NCBI RefSeq assembly: GCF_003289945.1
Contig: NZ_QMBP01000012.1
Coordinates: 62,001-126,000, forward strand
Direction of reading: 5' to 3'
Source of the DNA: Mesorhizobium hawassense
Lineage (GTDB): Bacteria; Pseudomonadota; Alphaproteobacteria; Rhizobiales; Rhizobiaceae
DNA: 64,000 nt
The position numbers and the translations under genes are program-made. Position 1 is the first letter of the stretch, and each line of letters starts with the position of its first letter. The notes under the pieces are model-generated. The model did no database searches and was not told where the DNA came from. It saw nothing but the letters and a program-made list of their open reading frames with translations. Below are positions 17,513-26,666 of this stretch, in pieces.

Positions 17513-18643
17513 GTGGCGGTGTCCCTGAGGATCGTCCACTGCTTTCGCTCACCTGTCGGAGGAATCTTCCGGCATGTGCGCGACCTGACCGAAGCGCAGG
17601 TCGCCGCTGGTCATTCGGTCGGCATCGTCTGCGACTCGACCACCGGTGGCGACTATGAAGAGCGCTTGTTCGAAACGATGAAGGATAATCTGGCGCTCGG
17701 CATCCATCGCACGCCGATGCAGCGCCATGTCGGGCCAGGCGACCTCGCCTCGGCCTGGCGAACCTATCGAATCATCCAGGAATTGCGGCCGGACGTGCTG
17801 CACGGGCACGGCGCCAAGGGTGGCGCCTATGCTCGTCTGTTCGGCTCATTGTTGCGGGTATCAAGGTTTCGCGTTGCCCGCCTTTATTCGCCGCATGGCG
17901 GCTCCCTCCACTATGACGAAACGACGGCGACCGGAAAGCTGTTCTTCGGGCTGGAGCGTTCCATGGCGCGCTTCACCGACTGCCTGCTGTTCGTTTCCGA
18001 TTACGAGCGCAAAACCTATCGCCGCAAGGTCGGCGAGCCGCCGATCCCCAACCGGCTGGTCTATAACGGCCTGCGCGCCGCCGAGTTCGAACCTGTAGCG
18101 GCGGCGGCGGACGCTGCCGACCTCCTCTACATCGGCATGATGCGCGACCTGAAGGGTCCCGACATCTTCATCGACGCGCTGGCGCTGGCCGGCAACGCGC
18201 TCGGGCGCCCGTTGAGCGCCGTGATGGTCGGCGACGGCGACGACCTGCCGCGCTACCACGCGCAGGTCGAGCGACTCGGGCTGAAAAGCCATGTCCGTTT
18301 CCTGCCGCCCATGCCGGCCAGGCAGGCTTTTGCCCTGGCCGGACTGATCGTCGTGCCGTCCCGCGCTGAAGCGATGCCCTATATCGTGCTCGAGGCCCTC
18401 GCCGCCGGCATGCCGATGATTGCGACCGCGGTCGGCGGCATTCCTGAAATTTTCGGCGATGACTCCCCTGCCCTGATCCGGCCGGATCCCACCGAGCTTG
18501 CGGGCAAGGTGGGAACGGCGTTCGGCGACTTCGGCGCGTATCGCCAACTGATGCCGCAAATGCATGAGCTTAAGGCCCGATTCGGCGCCGATGTGATGGC
18601 GGCCGATATCGAGAAGGCCTATTTCGCGGCGCTTGGCAAATAG
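17513..18643 (+). CDS. GT4-family glycosyltransferase
   Basis: A 376-residue GT-B-fold retaining glycosyltransferase. Seen are the N-terminal SPVGGIFRHVRDLTEAQ, HGHGAKGGAYARL, and the C-terminal donor-sugar site VVPSRAEAMPYIVLEALAAG with the E-x7-E pattern, then MPMIATAVGGIPEIF. It should add one sugar to the lipid-linked exopolysaccharide unit on the cytoplasmic face; donor and acceptor are unknown. The start is a GTG at 17513, ten bases after the Wza-like stop, so the two are cotranscribed. Confidence 0.88.
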   Translation: MAVSLRIVHCFRSPVGGIFRHVRDLTEAQVAAGHSVGIVCDSTTGGDYEERLFETMKDNLALGIHRTPMQRHVGPGDLASAWRTYRIIQELRPDVLHGHGAKGGAYARLFGSLLRVSRFRVARLYSPHGGSLHYDETTATGKLFFGLERSMARFTDCLLFVSDYERKTYRRKVGEPPIPNRLVYNGLRAAEFEPVAAAADAADLLYIGMMRDLKGPDIFIDALALAGNALGRPLSAVMVGDGDDLPRYHAQVERLGLKSHVRFLPPMPARQAFALAGLIVVPSRAEAMPYIVLEALAAGMPMIATAVGGIPEIFGDDSPALIRPDPTELAGKVGTAFGDFGAYRQLMPQMHELKARFGADVMAADIEKAYFAALGK

Positions 18644-18739
18644 GGCCGGCACCCCGACCTTTCCAAAACCACTGGTTGTTTCAAGGCTTTCTTAGCTCTC
18701 TTTTGCTATGCAGTTGCGCGAAGCTCGCGGACAGTTGCC

Positions 18740-20275
18740 ATGAATGAGATCGACCCCGCGCACCGCTTTTCCATGGATGCGGTGCGCAACTACGAGGCTC
18801 CTGCCGACGGCGATAAAGCTGGCGGCATCAACGATGTGGCGCGCCAGGTCGCCTCGCAATACCGGCGCGATACCATGTCGCCGATCATGGTCAGCGGCGT
18901 GCTGCGCATGGTCGAGTTCGCGATGCTCTTCCTGTCGGGACTCTGCGTCTATTTCTACTATGTCGGCTTCTTCAACTATCTGGCCTGGCAATATCCGCTG
19001 GCGATCGCTGCGACGTCGTTCCTGACCGTGGTGCTGCTCGACGTCACCGACTGCTATCAGATCGCGGCGCTGATGCGCCCTCTCGCCAATTTCGGCCGCG
19101 TGCTGCTCGTCTGGGCCGGCAGCTTCGCGCTGATGGCGCTGACCGCCTTCGCCATCAAGGCGTCGGAAGACTATTCGCGCCTGTTGTTCGGCACCTGGTT
19201 CATAGCCGGTTTCTTGCTGATCTTCGGCCTCAGGCTGGTGATGTCGACGCTGATCCGGCGCTGGGCGCGTGACGGCCGCATGGAGCGCCGCGCGCTCATC
19301 GTCGGCGGCGGCAAGGCAGCCGAACAACTGATTCGCTCGGTCGAGAAGCAGCCTTACAATGATATCCGCATCTGCGGCATCTTCGACGACCGCAACGACA
19401 AGCGCTCGCCGCCGATCGTCGCCGGCTATCCGAAGCTCGGCACCATTTCCGAGCTGATCGAATTCGCCCGCATCGCGCGCATCGACATGCTGATCGTTTC
19501 GCTGCCGCTGACCGCCGAGTCGCGCGTCCTGCAGTTGCTGAAGAAGCTCTGGGTGCTGCCGGTCGATATCCGCCTCTCGGCGCATTCCAACGCGCTGCAG
19601 TTCCGGCCGCGCGCCTATTCCTATATCGGCTCGGTGCCGATGCTCGACATCTTCGACAAACCGATCAACGACTGGGACTCGGTCGCAAAGCGCGCCTTCG
19701 ACATCGTCTTCTCGCTGATCGGTATCATCGTCTTTTCGCCGGTGATGCTCGTCACAGCGATCGCCATCAAAATCGACAGCAAGGGGCCGGTGCTGTTCAA
19801 GCAGAAGCGGCATGGCTTCAACAACGAGATCATCGAGGTCTACAAGTTCCGCTCGATGTTCACCGACCGGTCCGACCCGACCGCCAAGCAGACGGTGACC
19901 AAGAACGATCCGCGCGTCACCCGCGTCGGCCGCTTCATCCGCAAGACCTCGATCGACGAACTGCCGCAGTTCTTCAATTCGCTGTTCGGCTCGCTGTCGC
20001 TCGTCGGGCCGCGCCCGCATGCGATCGCCGCGCAGTCCCACAACCTGCTCTACAACGAAGTGGTCGACGGCTATTTCGCCCGCCACAAGGTGAAGCCCGG
20101 AGTCACCGGATGGGCGCAGATCAATGGTTGGCGCGGCGAGATGGACACCAATGAAAAAATCCGCATGCGCACCGAGTACGACCTCTATTACATCGAGAAC
20201 TGGTCGATGCTGTTCGACCTGCGCATCCTGTTCCTGACGCCGGTCCGCCTGCTCAACACGGAAAACGCCTATTGA
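18740..20275 (+). CDS. Undecaprenyl-phosphate sugar-1-phosphate transferase (WcaJ/ExoY-like)
   Basis: A 511-residue polyisoprenyl-phosphate hexose-1-phosphate transferase that starts assembly of the polysaccharide repeat on the lipid carrier. The N-terminal half has four membrane helices (about residues 50-175), then a CoA-binding-like Rossmann domain (ALIVGGGKAAEQLI). The catalytic C-terminal domain starts at KRAFDIVFSLIGIIVFSPVM and has VLFKQKRHGFNN, VYKFRSMF, RKTSIDELPQFFNSLFG and SLVGPRPHA. These are the full set for the family and include the Asp-Glu pair. Start at 18740 with sequence typical of the group. The next gene overlaps its stop. Confidence 0.93.
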   Translation: MNEIDPAHRFSMDAVRNYEAPADGDKAGGINDVARQVASQYRRDTMSPIMVSGVLRMVEFAMLFLSGLCVYFYYVGFFNYLAWQYPLAIAATSFLTVVLLDVTDCYQIAALMRPLANFGRVLLVWAGSFALMALTAFAIKASEDYSRLLFGTWFIAGFLLIFGLRLVMSTLIRRWARDGRMERRALIVGGGKAAEQLIRSVEKQPYNDIRICGIFDDRNDKRSPPIVAGYPKLGTISELIEFARIARIDMLIVSLPLTAESRVLQLLKKLWVLPVDIRLSAHSNALQFRPRAYSYIGSVPMLDIFDKPINDWDSVAKRAFDIVFSLIGIIVFSPVMLVTAIAIKIDSKGPVLFKQKRHGFNNEIIEVYKFRSMFTDRSDPTAKQTVTKNDPRVTRVGRFIRKTSIDELPQFFNSLFGSLSLVGPRPHAIAAQSHNLLYNEVVDGYFARHKVKPGVTGWAQINGWRGEMDTNEKIRMRTEYDLYYIENWSMLFDLRILFLTPVRLLNTENAY

Positions 20276-21540
20276 GCGCTATCGCCCAAGAGTTGCCGGC
20301 GCCGGCGATAAACGCCAAGCTGATTTCGCTGATCGCGTCGGCGGCGATCGGCGTCGGCATCCTGCTCTCCGGCTTCGTCATCAGCGAACCAGCGCCTTAC
20401 GAAATCTACATGGCCGGGCTGATCGCGGTCTGGGCATTGTTCGGCCTCAGGATCTCGCGCGCCACCGTGCCCTTGCTGGTGCTTCTGGTGGCGATGAACA
20501 TCGGCGGCATGATTGCCATGACGCAGATGGCCGACCTCGCCAACACGCCGCTCTATCTCGCCGTCTCGCTGTTCCTGGCCTTCAGCGCGGTGTTCTTCGC
20601 CTCGGTGACCTCGGTCCAGCCGAGCCTCTACCGGCTGATCTTCATCGCCTATGTGGTGTCGGCCGTGGCGACGTCGCTGCTCGGCATCGCCGGTTATTTC
20701 CATGCCTTTCCGGGCGCGGAAATGTTCACCAAATACGACCGCGCGGCCGGCGCCTTCCAGGACCCGAACGTGTTCGGGCCGTTCCTGGTGCTGCCAGGAA
20801 CCTACCTGCTCTATCTGCTCTTGACCGGCCCTGTGTCGCGGATGCCGCTTCCGGCTGTGCCGCTGCTCATCATCACCGCTGGCATCTTCTTTTCTTTCTC
20901 GCGCGGCGCCTGGGGCATGTTCGCGGTATCGGCGGTGCTGCTTACCGCATGCCTGTTCCTGCAGAGCGCCAGCGGCAAGTTCCGGCTGCGCGTGGTGGTG
21001 ATGACGATAGCGGCCGCAGCGCTGTTGGTCATCGCCTTCCTGGTGATCCTGCAACTGCCCGGCGTGTCCGACATGTTCACCCAGCGCGCGCAGCTCGAGC
21101 AGAGCTACGACTCGGCGCGGCTCGGCCGCTTCGCCCGCTATGCGATCGGCTTCCAGCTGGCGACCGAGCACCCGTTCGGCATCGGCCCGCTGGTCTTCGG
21201 CACGATCTATGGCGAGGACACGCACGACATCTGGCTGAAGACGCTGATGGACTATGGCTGGCTGGGCTTCGTCTCGTTCCTGACGCTGACGCTGTGGACG
21301 ATCGGCGCCGGTTTCCGCATCCTTTTGCGCGACCGGCCATGGCAACCCTATCTGCTTTGCGCCTACGTCGCCTATCTCGGCAATATCGGGCTTGGCACCT
21401 TCATCGACATCGACCACTGGCGCCATCTCTATTTGCTGCTCGGGCTGGTCTGGGGCGCGATCGCGCTGGAGTACCGGCATCAGCGGGAATTGCGGCTGGG
21501 AGCGCCCGCATCGCTCCTGTCGATTTCAGCTGCGCGATAG
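20272..21540 (+). CDS. O-antigen ligase/Wzy-type polysaccharide polymerase membrane protein
   Basis: A 422-residue membrane protein with about eleven hydrophobic segments and a large loop near residues 270-320, as in the Wzy_C (O-antigen ligase/ExoQ) family. The characteristic segment is PFGIGPLVFG...EDTHDIWLKTLMDYGWLG, where the HN-type motif of ligases reads HDIWLK. In this cluster polymerisation of the repeat unit is the likelier role. The start is a TTG at 20272 overlapping the preceding stop as TTGA, indicating translational coupling. An internal ATG at about 20410 would delete the first two helices. Confidence 0.82.
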   Translation: MSAIAQELPAPAINAKLISLIASAAIGVGILLSGFVISEPAPYEIYMAGLIAVWALFGLRISRATVPLLVLLVAMNIGGMIAMTQMADLANTPLYLAVSLFLAFSAVFFASVTSVQPSLYRLIFIAYVVSAVATSLLGIAGYFHAFPGAEMFTKYDRAAGAFQDPNVFGPFLVLPGTYLLYLLLTGPVSRMPLPAVPLLIITAGIFFSFSRGAWGMFAVSAVLLTACLFLQSASGKFRLRVVVMTIAAAALLVIAFLVILQLPGVSDMFTQRAQLEQSYDSARLGRFARYAIGFQLATEHPFGIGPLVFGTIYGEDTHDIWLKTLMDYGWLGFVSFLTLTLWTIGAGFRILLRDRPWQPYLLCAYVAYLGNIGLGTFIDIDHWRHLYLLLGLVWGAIALEYRHQRELRLGAPASLLSISAAR

Positions 21541-21593
21541 GCACCGAATTCGGTTGACCCGCACCGCCTTATCACGATACATCGCCACCGGTC

Positions 21594-21670
<77 letters not shown>

Positions 21671-21703
21671 ACAAAATCAACGAGTTAGCCATATCCCCCA
21701 GAG

Positions 21704-21725
21704 GTGGCTACAAAAATATAGCCAC
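21704..21725. repeat. Perfect short inverted repeat downstream of tRNA-Pro
   Basis: GTGGCTA (21704-21710) and TAGCCAC (21719-21725) flank an eight-base AT-rich loop. Related TAGCCA units also occur at about 21696 and, as GTAGCCA, at about 21729. Such clustered short repeats next to a tRNA can be recombinase or accessory-protein sites of an integrated element, or simply a transcription terminator of the tRNA. The sequence does not decide. Confidence 0.45.
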
Positions 21726-21770
21726 ATTGTAGCCAGTGGTTATTGCCCGTCATCTGTGCGGAATCGCTCC

Positions 21771-22325
21771 ATGGGGGATTCGGACCCCTTCACCTTCGAC
21801 GAGGTAACGGGCCGGCGTCTCTGGCGCGACCAAGACGTTGAGCGTCCAGTGTATACAGACCCACAGACTCTTGCGGCGGAAATTTCCCGTCGCGACGCCA
21901 AGATTATCGGCATCGACGGGCATCACGGATCGGGAAAGAGTTTTCTTAGCCGACAGCTCGGCATGGCGCTGAATGCCCAAGTCCTTGAACTGGATCGCTT
22001 TCTGATTAAGGAAAATGCGGGCGCCTATCTTCCAAATCTTGATCTTAGGAAGCTAGCCAAGACCGCTCGGGCGTTTCGCGTTCCCTCGATAGTGGAAGGT
22101 GTTTGCCTGCTGGCGGCTCTTGAAGGCGCGGCACTAAAAGCTGACGTACTTGTGTACGTCCGCAGCCTCAGCGCCAATTCTGGACATCTCTGGCACGAAG
22201 AGGATTTTCACGGTTCGCGAGGTAAGTATCTTGACCTCCCCCTGGACAGCGAGATTCGAGCATACAACTGGAAATATCAGCCGTTGGTGCAAGCCAACTA
22301 CTTCTTTGATCGGATCGAACAATGA
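21771..22325 (+). CDS. P-loop kinase-like protein in island remnant
   Basis: A 184-residue protein with a clear Walker A motif, GIDGHHGSGKSFLSRQLG, near residues 45-62, followed by VLELDRFLIKE, the position where uridine-kinase-like enzymes have a catalytic Asp. The end (RAYNWKYQPLVQANYFFDRIEQ) is also reminiscent of small-molecule kinases. Function is unknown; it resembles uridine kinase/NadR-type P-loop kinases. Codon use is less GC-biased than the neighbours. It lies just after tRNA-Pro, which suggests acquisition with a mobile element. The ATG at 21771 is used; a GTG at 21756 is also possible. Confidence 0.65.
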   Translation: MGDSDPFTFDEVTGRRLWRDQDVERPVYTDPQTLAAEISRRDAKIIGIDGHHGSGKSFLSRQLGMALNAQVLELDRFLIKENAGAYLPNLDLRKLAKTARAFRVPSIVEGVCLLAALEGAALKADVLVYVRSLSANSGHLWHEEDFHGSRGKYLDLPLDSEIRAYNWKYQPLVQANYFFDRIEQ

Positions 22326-22344
22326 AACAAGTAGTCTTCTTTGC

Positions 22345-22369
22345 GGGCGCGTGGCCCAGTTAGTTAGGC
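22345..22369 (+). other. tRNA 5'-half-like sequence
   Basis: GGGCGCG-TG-GCCCAGTTAGTTAGGC has the layout of an acceptor 5' strand, positions 8-9 and a D arm. No anticodon arm or T arm follows in register. It could be a decayed tRNA fragment carried by the island, or chance. Confidence 0.25.
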
Positions 22370-22465
22370 TGTCATCCGCGCACCGCATCTGCCGTCCCGG
22401 CGAACAGAAACACGGCGCGTACTGCGCGCAACAACTGCAGGGCCTCTTCAAATTCGATCGCAAAT

Positions 22466-22654
22466 ATTCCGGCGCTAACACTTTTAGGCACTATATACAC
22501 AGCAGAAGAAGCCGTAGTGCGCCTCAAGATGACACGGCGGAGCGTTATAACGCTCAGCAAGCGTTATGGCTACTCCACGCACGGAAGAGCCGCGCTGCTC
22601 TCGGAGCAATATCTCCTCGACATTTGGCAGGCCATGCGGCGCCCGCCACATTGA
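22466..22654 (+). pseudogene. Helix-turn-helix excisionase-like fragment
   Basis: An open frame (free of stops from 22364) ends at the TGA at 22652-22654. Its C-terminal part, from about 22493, reads YTAEEAVVRLKMTRRSVITL and continues SKRYGYSTHGRAALLSEQ and YLLDIWQAMRRPPH. This is the pattern of small MerR/excisionase-like DNA-binding proteins that sit beside phage-type integrases. No ATG precedes the domain in frame; an ATT at 22466 is the nearest unusual start. The gene is therefore probably decayed or truncated. No integrase remains in the window. Confidence 0.45.
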
Positions 22655-22689
22655 CCAAGTCAGTTACGGCGCGAGCGCCTGGACGATCG

Positions 22690-23751
22690 TCAAACCTGCC
22701 CCCCATCCACCGCCAGCATGCGGCGCGCGCTTTCCTCGTCGGTGATCAGGATGGTCGGCGCGATCAGGTGCATGGCGCCGAGCAGCGCCTCGGTCTTCTC
22801 GGCGCCGCCGGAGGTGAGGATGCGGACCGGCGCCTTGCGCAGGCGGTCGACATCCACGGACATCACATGGCTGTTGACCGGATGGTCGACCAGAGCGCCG
22901 TTGCGGTCGTAGAAGTGGAACAGAAGGTCGCCTACGGCGCCCCGCGCGAGCAGCGCCTCGCGGTCCGCTTCCCTTAAGAAACCGCCGCGCGAGAAGGTGG
23001 TGGCCGAAGCGATGCCGCCGACGCTCAGCAGCACGGCATCGAGCGAATCGGCCATTTCGAAAACCTCCTGCAGGCCACAGCGCTCGACCAGCGCGATCTT
23101 GGTCTCGACACTGTCGACGACGGCCGGCGTCGGGATCAGGTAGCCGTCGCCCTGAAAAATCTGGGCGAAACGCCAGGCGAATTCGGCGGGGTTATACCGG
23201 CGCACGACGCCGACGCCGCCCAGCAGCGAGATCACCCGGAAGTCGCTCAGCGACTTGGCGCTGATGAACGGCAAGGTGCTGAACAACGTCCTGCCCCAGC
23301 CGACGCCGACCTGCGTGCCCGACTTCATCGCGTCGGACAGGAACATGCCGGTCTTGGCGGCGATTGCCGGAATCGGATCGGCGTTGGGGTCGGTGAGCGG
23401 CGCGACCAGCGCCTGCTGCAGGCCGAAGGTCTTCTCCAGCGCGCGTTCCAGCCGCACGATCTCGGAGAGCTCGCTCTCGATGGTGATCTTCACCTCGTTG
23501 CGCGCCCTCGCTTCGGCCAGCATGCGCACGATGGTGACGCGGCCGACGCCGAGCACGTCGGCGATCTCGTTCTGCGTCATCTGCTCGACGAAATACATCC
23601 AGGCGGCGCGAATCCTGAGGCGGTCGGTCCGGCTTTCATTGACGATCGGCTCGGAAGCCGCCGCCCTGCCGCTTTCAGGTTCGCCTTGCCGTCGCCTGCC
23701 CAACTTCCCCTCCCAACCCGGCGATGACGCTGCCGTCAGCCGATTCTGCAT
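22690..23751 (-). CDS. SorC-family sugar-binding transcriptional regulator
   Basis: A 353-residue regulator. After a 40-residue N-terminal extension comes a helix-turn-helix (MYFVEQMTQNEIADVLGVG and RVTIVRMLAEARARNEV, about residues 52-85). A SorC-type sugar-phosphate-binding domain with a DeoR/NagB-like Rossmann fold follows (VGVGWGRTLFSTLP, VISLLGGVG, AVLLSVGGIASATTF, VRILTSGGAEKTEALLGAM). Regulators of this family sense phosphorylated sugars or polyols; EryD and SorC are members. The closeness to a glucitol-type PTS operon, about 900 bases away on the same strand, makes that operon the likely target (inference). Confidence 0.9.
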   Translation of the reverse strand: MQNRLTAASSPGWEGKLGRRRQGEPESGRAAASEPIVNESRTDRLRIRAAWMYFVEQMTQNEIADVLGVGRVTIVRMLAEARARNEVKITIESELSEIVRLERALEKTFGLQQALVAPLTDPNADPIPAIAAKTGMFLSDAMKSGTQVGVGWGRTLFSTLPFISAKSLSDFRVISLLGGVGVVRRYNPAEFAWRFAQIFQGDGYLIPTPAVVDSVETKIALVERCGLQEVFEMADSLDAVLLSVGGIASATTFSRGGFLREADREALLARGAVGDLLFHFYDRNGALVDHPVNSHVMSVDVDRLRKAPVRILTSGGAEKTEALLGAMHLIAPTILITDEESARRMLAVDGGQV

Positions 23752-23810
23752 GCTGGTTAAATATCGTCTATTGATCTACCAATCGACACGAACAATCTAG
23801 AGAGGGCGGC

Positions 23811-24629
23811 TTGCGCCCTAAAGCCGTGACCGGCTTCAGCATTTCGAGGCGATTGGCGATGCTGCGACAAATCTCCGAAGACGTTCGCGTCAACCTGAAG
23901 GATCGGCTTCGGGAACTGCGCGACGCCATCCGCCAGAGCCGCCACGACAGGGCCGGCGAAACCCCGCGCGATATCATCGACAATCTGCCGCCCTTTCCGG
24001 GCCGCAGCCTGCTCGGCCACGCAGCGAGCGCCGTCGACGAGGCGCTGACGATCGCCGAATCCTTCGTTCCGCATTCCCGGCCGCTCAAGGTCGACGGCAC
24101 GACCGTCAAAAGCCTGCGGGCCTATTTCCCGCAAGGTAACGAAGACCGGCAGATAAGCGGCGAGCGTCAGTTCAGGCGTGACATGTACTATCTGACGCGC
24201 GCGGTCCTGGCCGGGCTCGGCATAGAAAACCCCAGGGTGCATGAGGCGAGCTTTTCGGCCGTTCATGCCGCGATGCGCAAGCGCCACGCGGATCTGCTCG
24301 CCGCCGCGACGGAACCCGCGGCCTCCACGGATCAGATCGCGGCGGCCTGCTCGGCCCTGCTCGTCGAATGCCTCAACCACCGCCCCATCCAGCTTGGTGA
24401 AACCACAACGATCTCTGGCGACAGAGCGTTCGACATCGACTGCCTTGCGCCAGTCGTGCTTGCCTGCGGTCTCGCCACCAAGGGCGAGACGTCCGAGCCG
24501 GATATCCTCGAGATCGCGTTGCTGGCGACGGAAGTGCGCGAGGACCGCATCCGGCAGGCCGTCGGCCAGGCCAATGCGGTGCAGGAACTGACGCCGGTTC
24601 TCGCCACCCTGCTTGCGCATCTGACGTAA
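23811..24629 (+). CDS. Protein of unknown function next to PTS operon
   Basis: A 272-residue mostly helical protein with no family I recognise and no signal peptide or membrane segment. It begins at a TTG at 23811, preceded by a strong AGAGAGGGC ribosome site; an internal ATG at 23859 is a weaker choice. Features include a charged amphipathic N-terminal part (RQISEDVRVNLKDRLREL) and a Cys/His-containing segment (CSALLVECLNHRP). It is divergent from the SorC gene (59 bases apart) and convergent with the HPr-Enzyme I gene, 20 bases from its stop. Confidence 0.65.
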   Translation: MRPKAVTGFSISRRLAMLRQISEDVRVNLKDRLRELRDAIRQSRHDRAGETPRDIIDNLPPFPGRSLLGHAASAVDEALTIAESFVPHSRPLKVDGTTVKSLRAYFPQGNEDRQISGERQFRRDMYYLTRAVLAGLGIENPRVHEASFSAVHAAMRKRHADLLAAATEPAASTDQIAAACSALLVECLNHRPIQLGETTTISGDRAFDIDCLAPVVLACGLATKGETSEPDILEIALLATEVREDRIRQAVGQANAVQELTPVLATLLAHLT

Positions 24630-24649
24630 CCGTCGCCGCCAGGGCTCCG

Positions 24650-26626
24650 CTATTGCTCGGCCGCCATGGCCGCGATGGTCTTCTTGGCGCGCTGGATCGA
24701 GGCCGGGCTCATGCTGAGTTCGGTCAGCCCCATTTTGATGAAAGCCGGGATCAGATCCGGGCGGCCGGCGGCCTCGCCGCACATGCCGACCATGATGCCG
24801 GCGGCGACACCTGCCTTGGCCGTCAGCTCGATCGCCGACATCACCGCCGGATTGGTGACGTCGTTGAGCTTGGCGACCGTCGGGTTGAGACGGTCGGCGG
24901 CCATGATGTACTGGGTCAGGTCGTTGGTGCCGATCGAGAAGAACGCCACTTCTTTTGCCAAATCTGGCGCGATCAGCACGGCGGCCGGCGTCTCGATCAT
25001 CACGCCGAGATCGAAGCCGGCATGCGGCACGCCTTCGGCCTTCAATTCGGCCGCGCATTCCTCGACCAGCGCGCGGGTGCGCGTCACCTCGGAAATCTCC
25101 GAAACCATCGGCAGCATCACCTTGATGTTGCCGTGCACGGCGGCCCTGAGAAGCGCTCGCAGCTGGCGCTTGAAGATGTCTGGCCGATCCAGGCACATGC
25201 GGATGCCGCGCCAGCCGAGGAAGGGGTTTTCCTCGTCCGGGAACTCGATGCCGGCGATCGGCTTGTCGCCGCCGATGTCGAGCGTGCGCACGATGACCGG
25301 ATGCGGCGCGAACGCCTTGGCCAGGGCGCTGTAGGTCTCGGCCTGCATGTCTTCCGACGGCAGGTGCATGTGACGCATGAAGAGCAGTTCGGTGCGGAAC
25401 AGCCCGACGCCCATGGCGCCGGCTTCCTGCGCCGCCTCGATCTCCTCCAGCGAGCCAATATTGGCCGCGACCTCGATCACCGTGCCGTCGGCGCGGGTCG
25501 GCGTCACGCTCTTGAACACTTTGAGGCCGGCACGCTCCTGCGCTGCCGCCTCGACGCGCCGGGCGAAATCGGCGCGAGCCGTTTCGTCCGGATCGACGAT
25601 CACATGCCCGGCATTGCCGTCGATCGCTACATCCCTGGCGGTGCGCAACGCGTTGATTTTGTCGCCGAGGCCCAGCACCGCCGGGATGCCGTGCGAACGC
25701 GCAATGATGGCGATGTGAGAGGTCGCGCCGCCATGGCCGCAAACCACGCCGCCGATGCGCTTCAGCGGCGCGCGCGCCAGGTCCCAGGCACCGATGTCGT
25801 CTGCAATCAGGATCGCACCTTGCGGGATCGACTCCAGGCTGACCTCGTCCTGGCCAAGCAGCACCAGGCAGATCTGCCGGCCGACGGCGTGAACGTCATC
25901 GGCGCGGGCGTTGAGATAGTGGTCGTCGACGGCGCTGAAATCCGCGGCGATGGCGGAAGCCGCGCCGATGACGGCCGACACCGCGTCATCGCCCTCCCTG
26001 ATCAGTTTTTCGACCTCACCGGTCAGGCTGTCGTCAGAGGCAATGTCGCGCAAGGCCGCGACAATGCCACGGTCGCCGGCCGAGAGATTGTCCTCGGCAA
26101 GCGTGCGGTCCATGCGCGCCTGGACCGTTGATACCGCGCGGCGGAACCGTTCGACCTCGCCGTCGATCTCACCGGCTTGCAGGCGCCTGCCCGGGCCTTC
26201 GATCTCGGCCGGGAAATGGGCAAAGGCCGGCCCGAAGGCCACGCCCTCGCTGGCGGCGACACCCTGGAGTTTCGGTGTTCCATCCGCCAGCGCGGCGGCA
26301 GACGGCGCGAGCTCAGGAGCAGACGCCATGGACGCGGCTTCCGAGCCCGCCTCGCTCTCATTGTCGAGACCGGCACGCGGGTTCTCGAGATAACCGATCA
26401 GCGCTTCGACCGCCTCGATGGCGTCGGCGCCATTGGCGCGCACGGTGACTTCCTGGTTCTCCTTGACCGCCAGCAGCATCAGCTTGACCGAGCTCTTGGC
26501 GCTGACCGCCTTGCCGTCCTTGACCAGCTCGACGTCGGATTCGAAACCCTTGGCGAGCTTGACGAACCGCGTGGCGGGACGGGCGTGCAAACCTTCATGC
26601 ACTCTGACGATGGTCGAGCGTTCCAT
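24650..26626 (-). CDS. Fused HPr-Enzyme I phosphotransferase
   Basis: A 658-residue PTS general protein. Residues 1-85 are HPr, with the phosphorylated His in HEGLHARPATRF and the regulatory-serine region SAKSSVKLMLLAV. An Ala/Ser/Glu-rich linker spans about 86-118. Enzyme I follows from QGVAASEGVAFGPAF. It has the phospho-His in GGATSHIAIIARSHGIP, the PEP-binding FRTELLFM and GGDKPIAGIEFP, and the catalytic Cys in GMCGEAAG near the end. No GAF domain is present, so it is unlike the nitrogen-PTS Enzyme I (PtsP). Both phosphorylation steps from PEP to EIIA are in one chain. It is the last gene of the gutM-srlAEB operon. Confidence 0.93.
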   Translation of the reverse strand: MERSTIVRVHEGLHARPATRFVKLAKGFESDVELVKDGKAVSAKSSVKLMLLAVKENQEVTVRANGADAIEAVEALIGYLENPRAGLDNESEAGSEAASMASAPELAPSAAALADGTPKLQGVAASEGVAFGPAFAHFPAEIEGPGRRLQAGEIDGEVERFRRAVSTVQARMDRTLAEDNLSAGDRGIVAALRDIASDDSLTGEVEKLIREGDDAVSAVIGAASAIAADFSAVDDHYLNARADDVHAVGRQICLVLLGQDEVSLESIPQGAILIADDIGAWDLARAPLKRIGGVVCGHGGATSHIAIIARSHGIPAVLGLGDKINALRTARDVAIDGNAGHVIVDPDETARADFARRVEAAAQERAGLKVFKSVTPTRADGTVIEVAANIGSLEEIEAAQEAGAMGVGLFRTELLFMRHMHLPSEDMQAETYSALAKAFAPHPVIVRTLDIGGDKPIAGIEFPDEENPFLGWRGIRMCLDRPDIFKRQLRALLRAAVHGNIKVMLPMVSEISEVTRTRALVEECAAELKAEGVPHAGFDLGVMIETPAAVLIAPDLAKEVAFFSIGTNDLTQYIMAADRLNPTVAKLNDVTNPAVMSAIELTAKAGVAAGIMVGMCGEAAGRPDLIPAFIKMGLTELSMSPASIQRAKKTIAAMAAEQ

Positions 26627-26666
26627 GACTGTACTCTAGCTTTAAGCGCCGGACGGCGCGATCCTA

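Noticed and set aside
22690..23751. SorC-family gene as EryD of an erythritol operon
   Set aside because: No eryA/B/C-type kinase or dehydrogenase genes are nearby; the neighbours are a glucitol-type PTS.
23757..25742. 661-residue minus-strand open frame across the HPr-EI gene
   Set aside because: Same strand but another frame of the real HPr-EI gene, which has all catalytic motifs in the frame 24650-26626; the long frame is Arg/Gly-rich and continues over the antisense of a real plus-strand gene.
24650..26626. PtsP of the nitrogen PTS
   Set aside because: No N-terminal GAF domain; HPr is fused instead, and the gene is in a sugar-PTS operon.
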